The position numbers were made by a program, and so were the translations under genes. Below, one piece after another: positions 42,901-62,309 of a stretch of 64,000 bases of DNA; position 1 is the first letter of the stretch, and each line of letters opens with the position of its first letter. This DNA is from Gymnogyps californianus (lineage: Eukaryota; Chordata; Aves; Accipitriformes; Cathartidae), in NCBI RefSeq assembly GCF_018139145.2, contig NC_059473.1, forward strand, positions 2,356,001 through 2,420,000, written 5' to 3'. The notes beneath the pieces are model-generated. The model made no database searches and was not told where the DNA came from. It was given only the letters and a program-made list of their open reading frames with translations.

Positions 42901-45900
42901 TGACACTGGGAACTTCGGGTTTTGTGGCCAACTGTGCAAAAGGAAATGTAAAAAATCCAGGTTACCTCTGTAATCTTGCCTTTGTGGGTATGTGTTGTGT
43001 TATAGACTTTAATTGCACAGCTGCAAAATGTTTCTCAAATGCACTATAATCAGCATTTTCTAAAACCTTAGTTGCATGAGTCTCCTCTCTTTTTTTGAGC
43101 TCTTTTACTTTCTGCAGACTGTGCTGAGGCTATGACGTCTGCTTGGCAGTGGCGCATGGTCAGCTGTACTTGCACAGTAAATTCTACATATACCAGTGGT
43201 ACAGTGCAAGATGCTCATGGGCACCAGCAAACACACAACCTCTAAGGAAGCTGTGCAGAAAAAAACGGTGCAAAGAAAATCCTCTCTTCCCTTTGCTTTG
43301 TGCTCTGAAAAGGAGTTTGACTTGCCATGCCATAACATTTTGAGGCTAGGGCTGATTTTTTGACCCTGAGAAGGGTTTAAAGCCTCCATGAGGTTGTGAG
43401 CCTCTTGCCCTGAGTGGCTGAGCTGGAATAAAACTGAATTTCTTGGCCGACTCTGCAAGGTTTGGGGATTGTTGGCCTCTGCAGTGGGATCCCTGGCCAG
43501 GGCTGGCCCCGAACACCAGTGGCTCCTGTGCCTTGCTTACATGCAGGAGGGAATGTGCTTTTGAGGATTGCAGTATAATATTGCTAAGGGTGCATTTGTG
43601 ACAATTTGGGGGTCTCTGTTCAGCACCTGCCTTTTACTGGGCAGGTGTTAGTTAATGCTTCCTGGAGGGGACTTCTCTTCTGTGACCAGGCAGCTGGTGA
43701 TGGCACCTCCTAGCCTGACCCTTATAGCTTAGCAGGACACATGCTGCAATCCCAAAATGCCTGAGGGGGGCTGGGGACTGGTGGGAGCCCACCTGTGTGT
43801 CCCCTGACTTGTGTTGCTGATGGCAGAAGGATGGGATGGGGCACTCTGTGTGCCTGGTTGTGCTGGTTTTGGCTGGCAATGGAGTTCGGTCTCAATGCTA
43901 AGTAAACGTCAGAGCAAAGGCTTGCACAGATTTATTCTTGTTCAGGGAAATGTGCAAATCTTGGTTACAAAATTAGGAGCACAAGTGTTTGAGAGAAGAA
44001 AAATGAAGTATTAGTGCACACGCTTGCACAATAACTGTGCCTCCAAATTGAGTTAATTATGGATACACTTCCTCAGCCCTCCTGTTCCCCACAGATTTTC
44101 CTGTACTAAATGAAAATGTGCATCTTGTTCCTATTGTCTGAGTTAGGTGGAGTGAAACCTGCCCTAAATAATACTGTGGAGGAAAGTTTCAGTTGTGATT
44201 TGTTGTGATGAGCTTTGCCATATAACATCATTAAACTCAGTTATCACAATTAAGGTTGCTTTAGATTTTTGTGCTTTTATTGGATATTTTATTCAGGTGA
44301 TTTACTTAAGTGGAATTCCTGAATATGGAGTTTTAATGTTCCTGTTTTTGCCAACCTTCTAAAAAAACTTCAGCAGGTGTCTTGTTTTCTGTGAGCTTCA
44401 CAAATGCAAGGAACAGCACTCTTATTTCATGATAAAGACAGTGGAGATGTTAGTGAGTAAACTAATGATCTATATAATTATAGTACAGGCTGACATGCAA
44501 ATGTTTTGCACACTGTTCTTCACCAGTTGCTGTAAAGCCAGTGCTTTCTGCCTTGCTGGTCCAGAGACCTGAGCATAGACTCTTTTATGGAGGAATTGAT
44601 TACAGTTGCAAAATTTTCTTGTAAATTTTTTTCCTTGTAAATTTATTCTTTCTACTAATCCAGTGCTGATTCAGTTATAAATGTTTTTGCGTTTAGAGGA
44701 AACTTCCATGTTACAGGTAGACAACAGCCTTTCTCATGGATCCCAGACCTGGTCTGATACAAACTGATTGTGTAGGCAAATATCTGTGTATAACTGTTGC
44801 CATCTTCATGATTTCTGGTCTCCAATCTTTGTTGTCTCTGGATCACGGCAAACAGATGGTGTTCAAGTTTTATTTGAATATCTGACTACATTGGAAATGA
44901 GGCAAAATGAATTCAGCCATCACTAATAAGAATAATGCCAAACCCTCAGGAAGTTTTTCCTCCCCTGCTTTTCCATAGTCTTGTTTGTAACTTACTTTCT
45001 TACACAATTGTGTTTCATCTGAATGGTTTAACCAATGGCTTTGGAGATGCACCTGCAAAATTTTTTGGTGTTCTGTGAGCTGAATCACAATGATCACGGT
45101 TACTGTGCACACAAGTATCCCTTTAGATCTGTCCATCTTGGTGCATACAGAAATGTACAGAAAATGGATTTAATGCAGAAAACACATCTCCATAAAATAG
45201 TTACTGTTCTGGCTAGGTAAATGCAGCATTTTAATTGTATTTATCATTTGAGCCCAACCAGTTGTGTATTAGTAACTGTTTTCCTCACAGCAGTAACCAG
45301 CAACAACCGCAGGCATTGAGCTTTATATTTAATCTAATTTTTGGAAAAATTGTTCAGCAATTGACACTAATAGCTGGCTGATACTTGCATAGCATCCAAG
45401 TTCAACTGTACATTTGCCTTTCACAGAGCAGACTTGCAAACAAGAGCTGGCACCCAAACAGGCCTGTGCTAGACTGAAATTATTCATGTGTCGTTGGATA
45501 AGTAAACAAATAAGGAATTTGGAAACTTTTTAGGTTATTGAATTTTTTTTTATTTGGTATCTCCATTTTTAACTTGGAGCTGCCCAGGATGGTCTTAAAA
45601 CTAAGCTTTTAGGCTTAAAAGCTCATTTATTTGTTTCTAGGATATGTTATTGGTACTTGTAATAAAGGGATTTAATAAACCCAGAACAGTCTCCAAAGGG
45701 GGAAACTATTCTTCAGTATGAAGGACATCGAAGCAAACAGGTCCTATACACTTTGCTATCAGATTGATGCCCCTGCAGGGTCAAGCTATATGGCACTCAT
45801 GGCTCAGTTCTGCTCTTCAGTGAAATATTTCCTTGAATTATCCTGTTGTTTCAAAGTCCCAGAAAAGGCGTGTGAGCACTTAAATGGGAATGAATGCCTT

Positions 45901-46119
45901 TGCAAGGGTGACACGAGGTGAAAAGGGGAAGTGGCAGTACATGGGCTGTGCCGGCTCCTGAGCTGCAGAGCACAGAAAATGCTCAAAATATCAGATGTGT
46001 AAGTTGAAATTGCCTCGAGGCAGCTTAATCTTATACGAGAGGAATTGGCATAGTGCATAAACCAAGCAGAAAAGGGCCTTGGCAGCAGTGGAGGAGCAGC
46101 AGTGTCTCCGGGACAAGTT

Positions 46120-46350
46120 GTTCTGAACAGTTTATCGCTCGTGTGAGCTCACGCTTGCTGTGTTGCTGACCTGGGGAACGTGTCTCCTCGTTTGATCTCA
46201 GCCTGATATCGCCTTTGGCGGAGCAATCCTGCGCTTTATTTGAAACTGAGCCGGCCTTTCAGGGAAATCCTCGACGGCTGCTTTCTGCCTGGGCTTTGCA
46301 GTGGTAGGGAGGGCTGCGGCACCGCCCCCGGGGTGGTGAACGCAGGCGGC
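46120..46350. promoter_or_regulatory. Isolated CpG-rich patch in intergenic DNA
   Basis: Within CpG-poor intergenic sequence, this stretch of about 230 bp holds about 16 CpG dinucleotides by eye and a GC box (ACCGCCCCCGGGG). It is about 16 kb upstream of the PNPT1 start codon and 9 kb downstream of the EFEMP1 3' end. It could be an enhancer, an orphan CpG island or the promoter of a non-coding RNA; the sequence alone does not decide. Confidence 0.4.
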
Positions 46351-49300
46351 AGAAGCAGTGTTAGAGCTGGAAGGGGGAAGAAAACAGTTTAATGAAAATA
46401 ATGCTTTCTCAAATATAGATCAACCTCTGCTTTTTGTCTCTCCCCCTCCTCCCCCCAAATCAGGATGGGGTGGGCAGGTTTTGCAGTGGTCTGCGCATCC
46501 CAATGTTCAAATCAACTTGGGCGGTTTGGTGCCTCAGGACTCATTTCTGCTTCGTGATTGCTTCATGCTGGGACATTACGGTGGGGTTATTTAGGGAAGA
46601 ATTAAAAGCTTTTTTGTTGTTGTTCTGGATGTTTTTTGGCGCTGAGAAAACCTGTAGCTCTTGCAAAACGTTCAGCATCCCTGAACTTAAACACTATCGT
46701 AACATCAGACCTCACTGGATTTTGGCTTGAGGCTTGCATCCGGAAGTATTAAAACGCTTGTGTTAGGAATGTTACCCTCGATATAAATTTCCATTAAAAA
46801 AAACTCTACTTGTCATTTCTCCATATATTCCCCCTGTTTGTCTCACCCTTATTTCTTTTTATTGCTGTTTCTTCTTGGCAAACGCCACCATGGTCCTAGC
46901 TGCATGTCAGTGTTCGAGGGAGCTTCTGCAGGGCAGTAAGGTTTTAAAAATAAAAAAAAAAAATATTTTTTAGGCTTCCTATGGGCTCTCTAGGGCTTTT
47001 TGCCCCCTTGTTTTTGCCTGGTGAAGGAAATGTGTGAGCAGTGGGACAGGGCTTTGGGTTGGGGGAGACATGGGGGGGAACCCCACAGACTTCTCTCAGT
47101 GTCTGGGTGGCCACAGCTGTGGCTTTTCCCTCTGCGATGGGTCACCCTGTCCCTGCCTGGTCTCCCCTGCGCTCTCCCAGTCCCACTGCAGCGGACAGGA
47201 TGGCATTTACACCTTTAAAACCTCCTCAGCTCTGTACTGGCGAAGGGCTCTGTGGTTGTTGGCTCCAGCCTCGACGCTTCAGGGCATGATTTCAACCATG
47301 TCTATGGAGACCAATTTTCAACATCAAAACAAACCAGTGTAAGTGGAATTTATATTACCTTTTAAAAACGCAAGTCAACAGAGCTGAGGACTCCGCTTCG
47401 AGGAAGCCTCTTGGGTTTGTTCAGGGAATTACTACAAATATTTTACATCCTTTTTGAGACTCCAGGCAACTTCAGGAAGCATCTGCTGAGGACAGATGTT
47501 GAAATGCCCCAGGTTGCATAGCAGATCAGGGGGATTTTTTGGGCCTGTGGTGTGAGAAAGCACCCCCCCCGTCACCAAATATCCTACACTGCTTGAAAGC
47601 ACTGTCTAATTTTCAGAGCCAGGCTTATCTTTCTAAACACCTAGATAGTGTTTTTCCCCCCTGAAGCACAGTGTTTTCAGCTTGAGTGATGGTGGTCAAG
47701 AGCAATCGGAGCAAAAGCCTTGATCCCAAGTGCCCGAGTGTGTGCAAAGTTGGGTAAGCCCAAAGGCAAATAAATATTCTACTGTCCAAAGGTGGAAAAT
47801 ATCCCTGCAGCAATGTCACAGCAGTGGAAGGGTTGAATTCAGACGAGAAAAGGCTGCAGTGGAGGATGTGTTGGGATGCTGCCCAAAGCCCATTGAAGAG
47901 GCAGGTTAAAGATGGGTGAGAGTGGGCTGGGGGTACTCCACTCCCTTCCGAAATGTGCATTGAGTACTCTGTGCTCAGACTGAGTATCTTGGAAACTCAG
48001 TAATAGATGCTTGAAGCCAGAATCTGGAAACTTTACAAATGTGTTTTGTTTTTTTCCCAAGCTGGTTAGAGCTTTTGCCATCTCCCACAGTACAGGGAAG
48101 AGAAAGACATACCAAGCTACTGGACTTAACATTTGAAAATAGCCTGTTTTAGGGATTTTGGCCTAGGTACAAGCATCAAATTATGTCAAGATGAATAGTG
48201 ACTTCACTGCTAACTTTATGATAGGAGAAGGCTGTGCCAACAAGCTGCCAGCTTAGAGATGTGTTTTAATTATCTTGGTACCTTGCAGGCAGGTGGACTT
48301 GAGTGGGATGTTGGTACTGGCTGGATCCTCGTTTCTTTACATATCAGCACTGCATGTATGTATCATACATCTGTAATATCTGTGTGCATAGTCTTTCAGG
48401 AGAGCTTTATTTTGTCTTTGCTATGATGTGAATGTGGTGCCTCTCTCGCTGTTCTTCACACTTGTATGCAAACAGCCTTTGTGCAAAGCGCAAGTTGAAG
48501 CTTCGCAAGAATGTCACTGTGGCCTCTTAATTTCTGCCAACCCCAGAAATGGGGGAAAAATTCTTAATCTGAGCAAGGAAACGTATTCCTGAAAAATGTT
48601 TACTTATGATGGAACGGGGCAGCTTTCAACCTGGTATGATGGAAACTGTAACAGCCAGCGGTGCCTCTACTGTATAGTAGGGGGAAAACAGGGTTGTTGG
48701 AGGGGGGAAGCTTCCTAATAAAAGTGGGAAGCCAAACTGTAGTCAGTTTGCCTAGAGACGGAGTGGGCTTTCAAAATGTGATGCTCTTGCAAAGGTTTCA
48801 CTGTGGTTTCAGTCTGATGTTTCCCAGCGCTAGTGGGGAAAACAGTGCACAAGTCTGGCTTGCAGTAAGACATAAGCATATGTCAGCTTGATCTGCTCTG
48901 TTTGCAGAAAACAGAAGAAACTGCAGCCTTTTGTGATATATTAGAAGAAACTACTGCTTGATTGTCCATGAAATTTTAGTGCTTTATTGGAGATGTTCAC
49001 TGTATAATTTAGGTCTTCCCTCTTCAGCATACCAGAGCAAAGGCAGAAATCTTCCGACCCCATTAAAGTTTCATGTTACTATTTTGATCCTCGTGATTTG
49101 GTTTTTAGTACAAAATCACCGGCCTCGCGGTGAGCGCTTGGCATGTTGCTTCATGTTTTCCACTGCCTACCTACCTTTGCCAGCTTTTAAAGTTCTGTGA
49201 AACAAAACAGCCCTACTAAATATTGGGGGGTAGTCTTCAGATCAACCCTGGGTTGCAAAATTGTCTGGAACCTGGTTCATTATGGGAAGAGAAAGCAGCA

Positions 49301-49784
49301 AATGCAAACTTCAGCCTCGGCTTTGAATCACTTCAAGGGTCAATTCATGTCTAGTAAGTGTGTCCAGAAACTGCTTTCCTAGAAACACCATTATTTGCAA
49401 TGATCTGGTTCCTGCTACCTTCCCCCAGGCAGTGCCTTTAAACTGGGCAGAAGTTAAACGTTTCTCCCTCGAAGCTGATTTTTTTTTTTGCAAGCATTTG
49501 CTGCTCAGAGTTTGCTTTAATGCTTTTGTAGCCACTGCTGAGCTGGGTGTGATGGCTGGTCACCAAACCCAGTGCCGGCAGTTCACCATGGACTGACTAC
49601 AGCAACCACATAAAAATGCTACTAATGCAAACGATGGACATAGCATCAAAATGCTTTGTGCAGGCTACCTCCCTTTTTCTTTTTGGTGTGACTTTGTTTT
49701 TAGGCGTTTGGTGTTGTAACATACTGTGAAGATGGGTCTTGGGAGGCTTTTCTGTGAACTTGTGCAGTTATTTTTAGTTATTTT
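46351..49784. other. Intergenic region without recognised features
   Basis: I see no coding exon or RNA gene here. A-rich simple sequence occurs near 46948-46965. Open frames such as those near 47000-47342 are GC-driven and do not resemble known proteins. Confidence 0.5.
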
Positions 49785-50300
49785 TCGGACTGATCTGAGC
49801 TTTAACATTCCCAACATCCTGCTGTAAGAGGAGGTCAGGGGGATGGGACCCAAACTGCATGCTGTGTTCAAGATGTAGTGGATTTACACAACTGTGTAAA
49901 TGTTCAGCATCGTTCCCTGCTCTGTCTCCAATTATTCCTAATGCCGGATTTGCTTTCTGGAGCTGTGGTTTCCTTTTGTCTGTTGTAACCTTGACATTAT
50001 CCTCCTGAGAGGTAGTGGTCAGTTCAGAGGCCTTTGCTGTTCAAATAAAGCTGGGATAACTTTTCCCCATGTGCATCACTTTACATTTATCCCCTTTGGT
50101 TTTATTTGGCATTTTTTGCTCAGTATTTGGAGCACTGTAAAGGCCCTGTTTTCCAGAGGATGCTCATCTTTACCTGAACAACTGGATATCATTAGCAAAA
50201 TTTGCTGTTCCCCCTCTTCTATCCACTTCTTACTCTGAGGCAGGTCCTCTGATATGTTGCCTGTAAGAACAGCTCTGGCACAGTGGTATTGCCAAATTCC
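49785..50300 (-). mobile_element. Ancient, decayed CR1-type LINE fragment
   Basis: The plus strand matches remembered landmarks of old amniote CR1 elements in reverse and in the right order: ACCCAAACTGCATGCTGTGT followed by CAAGATG, then CCAATTATTCCTAATGCCGG, then CCCCATGTGCATCACTTTAC, then GATATCATTAGCAAAATTTG. The last marks the position of the reverse-transcriptase FADD motif, now broken by stop codons on the minus strand. It is much more diverged than the CR1 in PNPT1 intron 3. Edges are approximate, and it may extend a few hundred bases to the right. Confidence 0.7.
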
Positions 50301-53300
50301 TTGTCCAGGAACGTGATAGAAAGTTTCACTTCATTTTTCTGCCATGGCATTATCTTTTTTATTCATTCCCCTAATGTGTGGGTCACTCCTTGGCCCCACT
50401 AGCCACCTGGGAGGTTGCTTCTGCTGTGATTGGAAGAGGCTTGATTTGCTAGTCCAGGCGTTTGCAAGTTGCTCCTTTGGCCTGCCTTGTTTGTTTTTAC
50501 GTGTGACCTTCCAGATCTCAGGAACGTTTCTATTTTCCTCGTTCGTATACAACCTCAGCTTCTCAGAGGATGACTTATTGATTTTAATAATGCCTTTTAC
50601 CCTGCTGTTTTGGTATGTTGGCTTCCCCTCTGCAGCCCTTACTCTGAGCTTCCAAAATCTGTTTGTTTTCCTAGTTTCCATGCCGCCTGCAAGAATTTCG
50701 CTCTTTTGACTTCCCACTTGGGTGTTTGTTGTATATATTCTGTATAGGAAACATTCCTATATGTTGCACATAGATACTCCAGAAACTCTCAAAGTGCAAG
50801 AAGAAAATGTGACCCTCAAGAGGAGGTGGTCACAGGTTCAGATGTTTCTGGAGTGGCATCAGCAGGATTTAGACCTTGAGGTGCCTGTGTAACTTTCATG
50901 ATTGTGGTTTCAGAGTTTAACAGGATAAATATGTTACTTTTGTCAACCCAGCTGGCAGGCTGCTAAATTTGAAAGCCTTTCTGTATGCTTGTGCGGGTGT
51001 ATGGATGGGGATGGTGCATGCGTTTGCATAGGGAGTTTTTGTAGACCAGAACTGCGGAGGCTTTAGGGGGTATCTTGGGGGGGGTAGGGCAGAGGGAGAA
51101 AAAAATTAATGTTTCATTAAAGGTATGCAATAAAGTGCACCAGAGTGTGTGTTTGCAGGGCAGGAGCTGCTGAAGTGCTTAGCTGAGAGGTGCATCTTTC
51201 ACTTTCAAAGGTCTGATCTGAAGCATGTTAGTGGGAATGTTTCCTCTGAATATGTATGTACTGTGTGGTTATGTAGAAATTATAAAAATATTATATTAAA
51301 ATTTAAAAATATTAATTATCCAGACGTATAATCTGGATTATTAATTATCAAGATATATCCTCTGCTCTGGGAGGGAGCAGAGATGCAGAGCGCTGATGTC
51401 CCTTCTGGGACTGTTGGGATTCTGGATCAGAAAGTGAAATAATTTCCCTCTCAAGTGAGAGCAGAAACAGCATGTGACTGACACAGTGTGACTGTGTTTA
51501 CAAACAAAACCTGGAGCTTGTCTAAACCCAGTATTTTGATCTGCAGGAAGCATTGCTGTGTGTCTTGGCCACACAGCCCCTAATCCAGTATCAAGGTGTT
51601 TTCTGAGATACCAGAGAATAAATCAGGGGAAGCCTTTAATACTACTTTGTCATATTGTTGTGACACAATGTTTGCAGCTTTTTCTGCTGAGCAAACATAC
51701 ACAATAAATGGGAGGCTTTAAAAAGAGTTAACTTTGAGATCACTTTAAAAAAAAAATTACTTGTTTAATGTACTTAATCTATATCAATATAAAATCGGAC
51801 TGTATTTTTTCCCATGCAAAAATGACAAAAGCTGTTGTACTGTCCTTCAAATTTGCTTTGGCAACTATAAGCCAACTCCATTTTATTAAACAGCTCTCTT
51901 TCCTCCTAATATATACAGAAATGTTTGCGGTATAAACATCTTAACTAGACATCTGCTTTTCCCCAGATATAAAACACAGTTAACTTTTTGCCCTGTTTCT
52001 GTTCACTGGGGCTGATAACTTCTTCTGCTGGCCAGATGAAATAAAATTGGGTTTTGTACCAGATGCAGCACAGTTCAGTTTTGCATTACGCAGGTGTTCC
52101 CCCAGCTGGGAAGTGTGGAAATGTGCCATTTTGCTGAGATGATGGTGAGGTTTAGAAATGTGAGGGCGTTAAAAATAATTCTCCGTGTTAACAGTGGGCT
52201 TTGTCCCTGGTGGGCTCCATATGCCGAACAGCTGACTGGGGCAGCAGCTGTTCTATATTTTAATAGGAGAGTTATAAAGTTAGAAACATGGATGATCATT
52301 CAAAACATAAGCAACTCTTTGCAGTCATGGAAACGGGATTCAACAATAAACTTGCATTTGTGAGACTTCCAAACAAAATAATCCCACTGCACTGTGTTCA
52401 GGTGGTCTCAGGGAAGTGAATGAACTTGCATTTCCATTTCCTTAAGTTCTGTTTACTCAAAGTCCTATTTTTTTTTTACTTTTTTCTCCCTGTTTTTTAT
52501 TTCTGAGAAGATATTAAACTTTGCATGTGATCCTGATTTAGATTCTTCTCCAACAGTGACAGAGATTTATATGAGAATCTTTCCTGGAGCATGTTATTCA
52601 TAATGGTCATGCTGGTAGGATATAGCAAAGGCTGAGCAAATGCTTTCCTCATAATTTCTTGGGATTTCAGTGTCCCTTTTAACCCAAGTAGCTATTCAAA
52701 CTCTTGTTGTGTGTTTGCAGCTCCATATCCTTTCAAAGGAACATATGAAGTCCTGCTTTCCTGGAGAATCGGGTGAACCTGCGGGTTTCCCTCCTAACAA
52801 CAGGCAGTTTTTCTGGCACAGCACGGCATACAAAAGCTCTCCTTGTTCAGGCTCTGAACCATCTTCTCATTTTGATTATGGGCTTCTTTCAGACACTCTC
52901 ACGCTCGATCACGTACCGCACCCCTATCCAAAACAATACCAGCTACCCCATTCCAATTTCTGAACAGCCGTGGTGTAGTCCCTGGCTTGCTCTGCTCACC
53001 TGCTTGTGTTTTGGTTTGGAGGGGCTGCTGTTATTTCAGCTCCCCGCTTCCATAAAAGCGCTGTGATTAATGTTGTGCGTGAAGAGTGGTGCCCACACCC
53101 AGTGACTGCGTTTAGGTCTCCACCAGCCTGTAGCAATATAATGGCAAGCGGCTGGATCTGTGCTCTTGAGCTGTGTGATAACCTCTGACTTGGCTAGTTC
53201 GGGCTGTAAGTGGTCTTATATAGACCTGAATATTGCAAACAGACGGGGAGCAGCGGGGTGGTTGGCAGGACAGTTTGTGCGAAAATAAAATGGTTTAAGC

Positions 53301-54914
53301 CAAGTCTATGAGCATGATGAGATGTGGAGGAACAAGCAGGCTGAATGTGGCTTGGGCACATGTACAAGCTACAACTGCCTCTGCTGTTCATGCCATTTGA
53401 TAAGTATATAAATGTTATTTTTATCTACATATAATGATCAATTTCGTGTCATTGTCAGATAAGCAGAGATTTAAAAGGAGGATTTATAAGTGCTGGTGAT
53501 GAAACTGGTGTAGATATCGGTAGAGTAAATCCTTGGGGCAGAGCCTGACAGCTTGGGGATGTAGGGGATGATTTGTGGTTGCTTAACTCCCTGCAGGGAC
53601 CAGCCTGCTGCCCTGCGAGTCCCAGGACTGAAGAAGGCAAAGCCACTTCAGCCTCCTCTGGGCATCATCAAGAGAAAACTGCCCATTTTAAACCTAGAAA
53701 CAACAAAATCGATTGTTTCGTGGAACAGGCAATGCTGAATTACACAATTTTGGGAAGTTAAAAGTCAGTGTAAAAACCAGTGCTGATGCTGGGGGTAGAG
53801 AGGGATGCTTGAGGGCCAGCATAGCTCATTTGTGAGGACAGACTACGCAGAGAGAAAATCTTAGTTGACAAACTAAGTATGGAGGTGAGCATGTGCTGCT
53901 TGCCACAAGAATTGCAGGGAGGAGGAGGAGGTCGGAGGCGTTTTCCTCAGTACATGTGTGGGATGAGGAGTTGCCTTTCAAACCAAGCAGATTTGTAGCG
54001 ATGATGAATGGGGAGGAATCCCTCTGGGGAGAGCAGAGTTTGGCTTGTAGGAAGCTCCTTCTATATCAGAGAGTTTTCACCATGGAAAAAGCCAATTAAA
54101 TCCTTCTACAAAGCAACTGGGTTTGTATTGGTGAGCTTCTCTCTGCAGAGAGGGATGAAGGCTACCTGGGGTCTCACCCCACAGCGCCGGGGCCCCAGGC
54201 AAAGAAAATGCAACCCGGTGCCAGCACTATTTTTTGGCCTATGCTATACAACCATGTGCTCTGACCCTTTTGGCAGAGGAAGTATTTGTTTAAAGCCACA
54301 AATGACTGCCTGAAGGAATGATCATTGGATAATGGGGTCCTGCTCTGCAATTTGTCTGAGCGTGGGGGATGTGTCACCCTAAACCAGAGCAGTTGTGGCC
54401 TGTTCTAAGTTATATTTTGGAGCAAATTTTTGCTGTCTTGCCGTGCAGGACCTCTGGATGCCAAGTTCTCCAGCCATGCTCGTTGCTTCTTTGGGCACAT
54501 CCACTGAAAGCAATCACTGAGGGTGACTGACATACTCAATATGAATCTGTGCATCTGCACCACAAGAGGGTTCTTTGTGTATAATGTATATGCTATTCAC
54601 AAATATTTTCTATAGAAAATGAATTTTAAGTAGAAAAGAGGCTCCTTCCTGTGCATCAGCAACTAACTAGCAATGAGTATATGTTGGTATATTTTTCCTT
54701 TTTTAATGTCAGTAAAACTAAAACTCAGTAGGTAGTATGTTTGTCCTTCTACAAAGGAATTGTGTGTTTTAGTCTTCCATGAACTAATACTGTATGGACT
54801 GAGATCTGGGTTATTCTGACTCTGCAGAACTCGATGGGGCTTTGCCGACTCCCACAGTAGCTGACAATTCAGCCCTCTAATGCAGCTAATAAACTACCTC
54901 AAAAAAGGCTAAGT
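50301..54914. other. Intergenic region, EFEMP1 side: no gene recognised
   Basis: No exon of a known protein, RNA gene or clear repeat was found. Opposed open frames of about 120 codons near 50331-50717 resemble nothing I know and adjoin the old CR1 copy. This is the DNA just downstream of EFEMP1 transcription termination. Confidence 0.5.
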
Positions 54915-55987
54915 ACAATATGGTAAGAGATCTTTATTAAAAATTTTGTACATCAAAGGATTAACTACTACATTTTAAACAAGAAATAAGATTTTACATA
55001 TTACAAAAGATGTTATTAGTTCTTGAATTAGAAATTAACTTTATGAACACTGTACATGATACATCTGAGTTGTAAGAGCAGGAATAGGACCGAGTGCCTG
55101 ACAAAGATATAACTTAATAAGCAAATGCACTCAATTCTTAGTATACAACATAATATTTCTGGAAAAATAGCATGTTAACTTCTGTCTGAAAATGCTGTAT
55201 CCCTCTAACCAGTAACTACCAACAGTGTTCTTGGGAGAAAGCACGGACACATGTGCCCTGCGTGGTGATTTTCCATTTGGAGTTTCTTTCCTTGTTGGAG
55301 AAATTTTCTTCCTATGGTCTATTTTGCTTGGACAGAGCAGAATGTTATTCCATGGTATGGTTAATACAATCTGCATATAAAAACCCAATGCAAAACATTT
55401 CTCACAATGTAACTTTACCTCCAACCCAGATTAGAAAAACCAACTGTGATAGCACATAAATGTCTACAGAAATAGATTTTTATTGACTGTTATCTTTTGT
55501 TATAAAGTAGTTAAAAAGAGAAATATATTTTAGCTTATCAGATAACCGTTACTTTGTGTATCATTCATACTATAGAATTTTTTTTCTTTTTGAGATTGTC
55601 AGTGTAGCTGCATTAGAATTTAAAATAAAAACAACACAGAAGATCACCTTTAATTGCATGACCTATTTGGCTAGGAAGGGTGTGTGAAGTTTTACAGGAT
55701 AGTATGAACATACAGTTCTCATACAAAAGCATAGTATGTATCTAGTCCAAGAAAGGTAATAAAAAAGATTTAAATCTTTATACAGAAAGTGACAATGCCC
55801 ATGTTATACTATGGAACACATCTACTAATTTTGAATTACAGGTGTAATGTGTGGATTAAAGATATCAACTTACTAAACAAATCTTAAAAAAAAAGAGAGC
55901 AAAATCTATAAATAAAATAGTAAGTGCTTTCTTTAAGATAATATTCTTTGGCTGCTTTAAGTGCCAGTGAAGAGTTATTGCAAACCA
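54915..55987 (-). other. EFEMP1: EFEMP1 3' UTR with poly(A) signals
   Basis: The 3' UTR begins after the EFEMP1 stop codon at 55990-55988. The minus strand has AATAAA at 54938-54933, giving a UTR of about 1.07 kb. A proximal AATAAA at 55484-55479 could give a shorter UTR of about 0.5 kb. The end coordinate assumes cleavage about 20 nt past the distal signal. Confidence 0.65.

Positions 55988-62309
<6,322 letters not shown>

Larger units (their letters stand above)
30761..46119. other. Intergenic region, PNPT1 side: no gene recognised
   Basis: No open frame here resembles a known protein, and none of the short frames joins across plausible splice sites into a longer one. I saw no tRNA, rRNA or recognisable miRNA hairpin by eye. 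Low-complexity tracts include an A/C-rich stretch at about 34374-34432, paired T and A runs near 35585-35698, a T run with TG/TA repeats near 36793-36876, and an 18-bp direct repeat near 36889-36940. Unannotated non-coding transcripts cannot be excluded. Confidence 0.55.

Noticed and set aside
42669..43049. 126-codon plus-strand open frame in the intergenic region
   Set aside because: No recognisable domain, no splice or promoter context, and a length that can occur by chance in 24 kb of DNA.
50331..50717. Opposed open frames of 121 and 128 codons
   Set aside because: Neither resembles a known protein and there is no splice or promoter context. They may be part of decayed repeat sequence next to the old CR1 copy.
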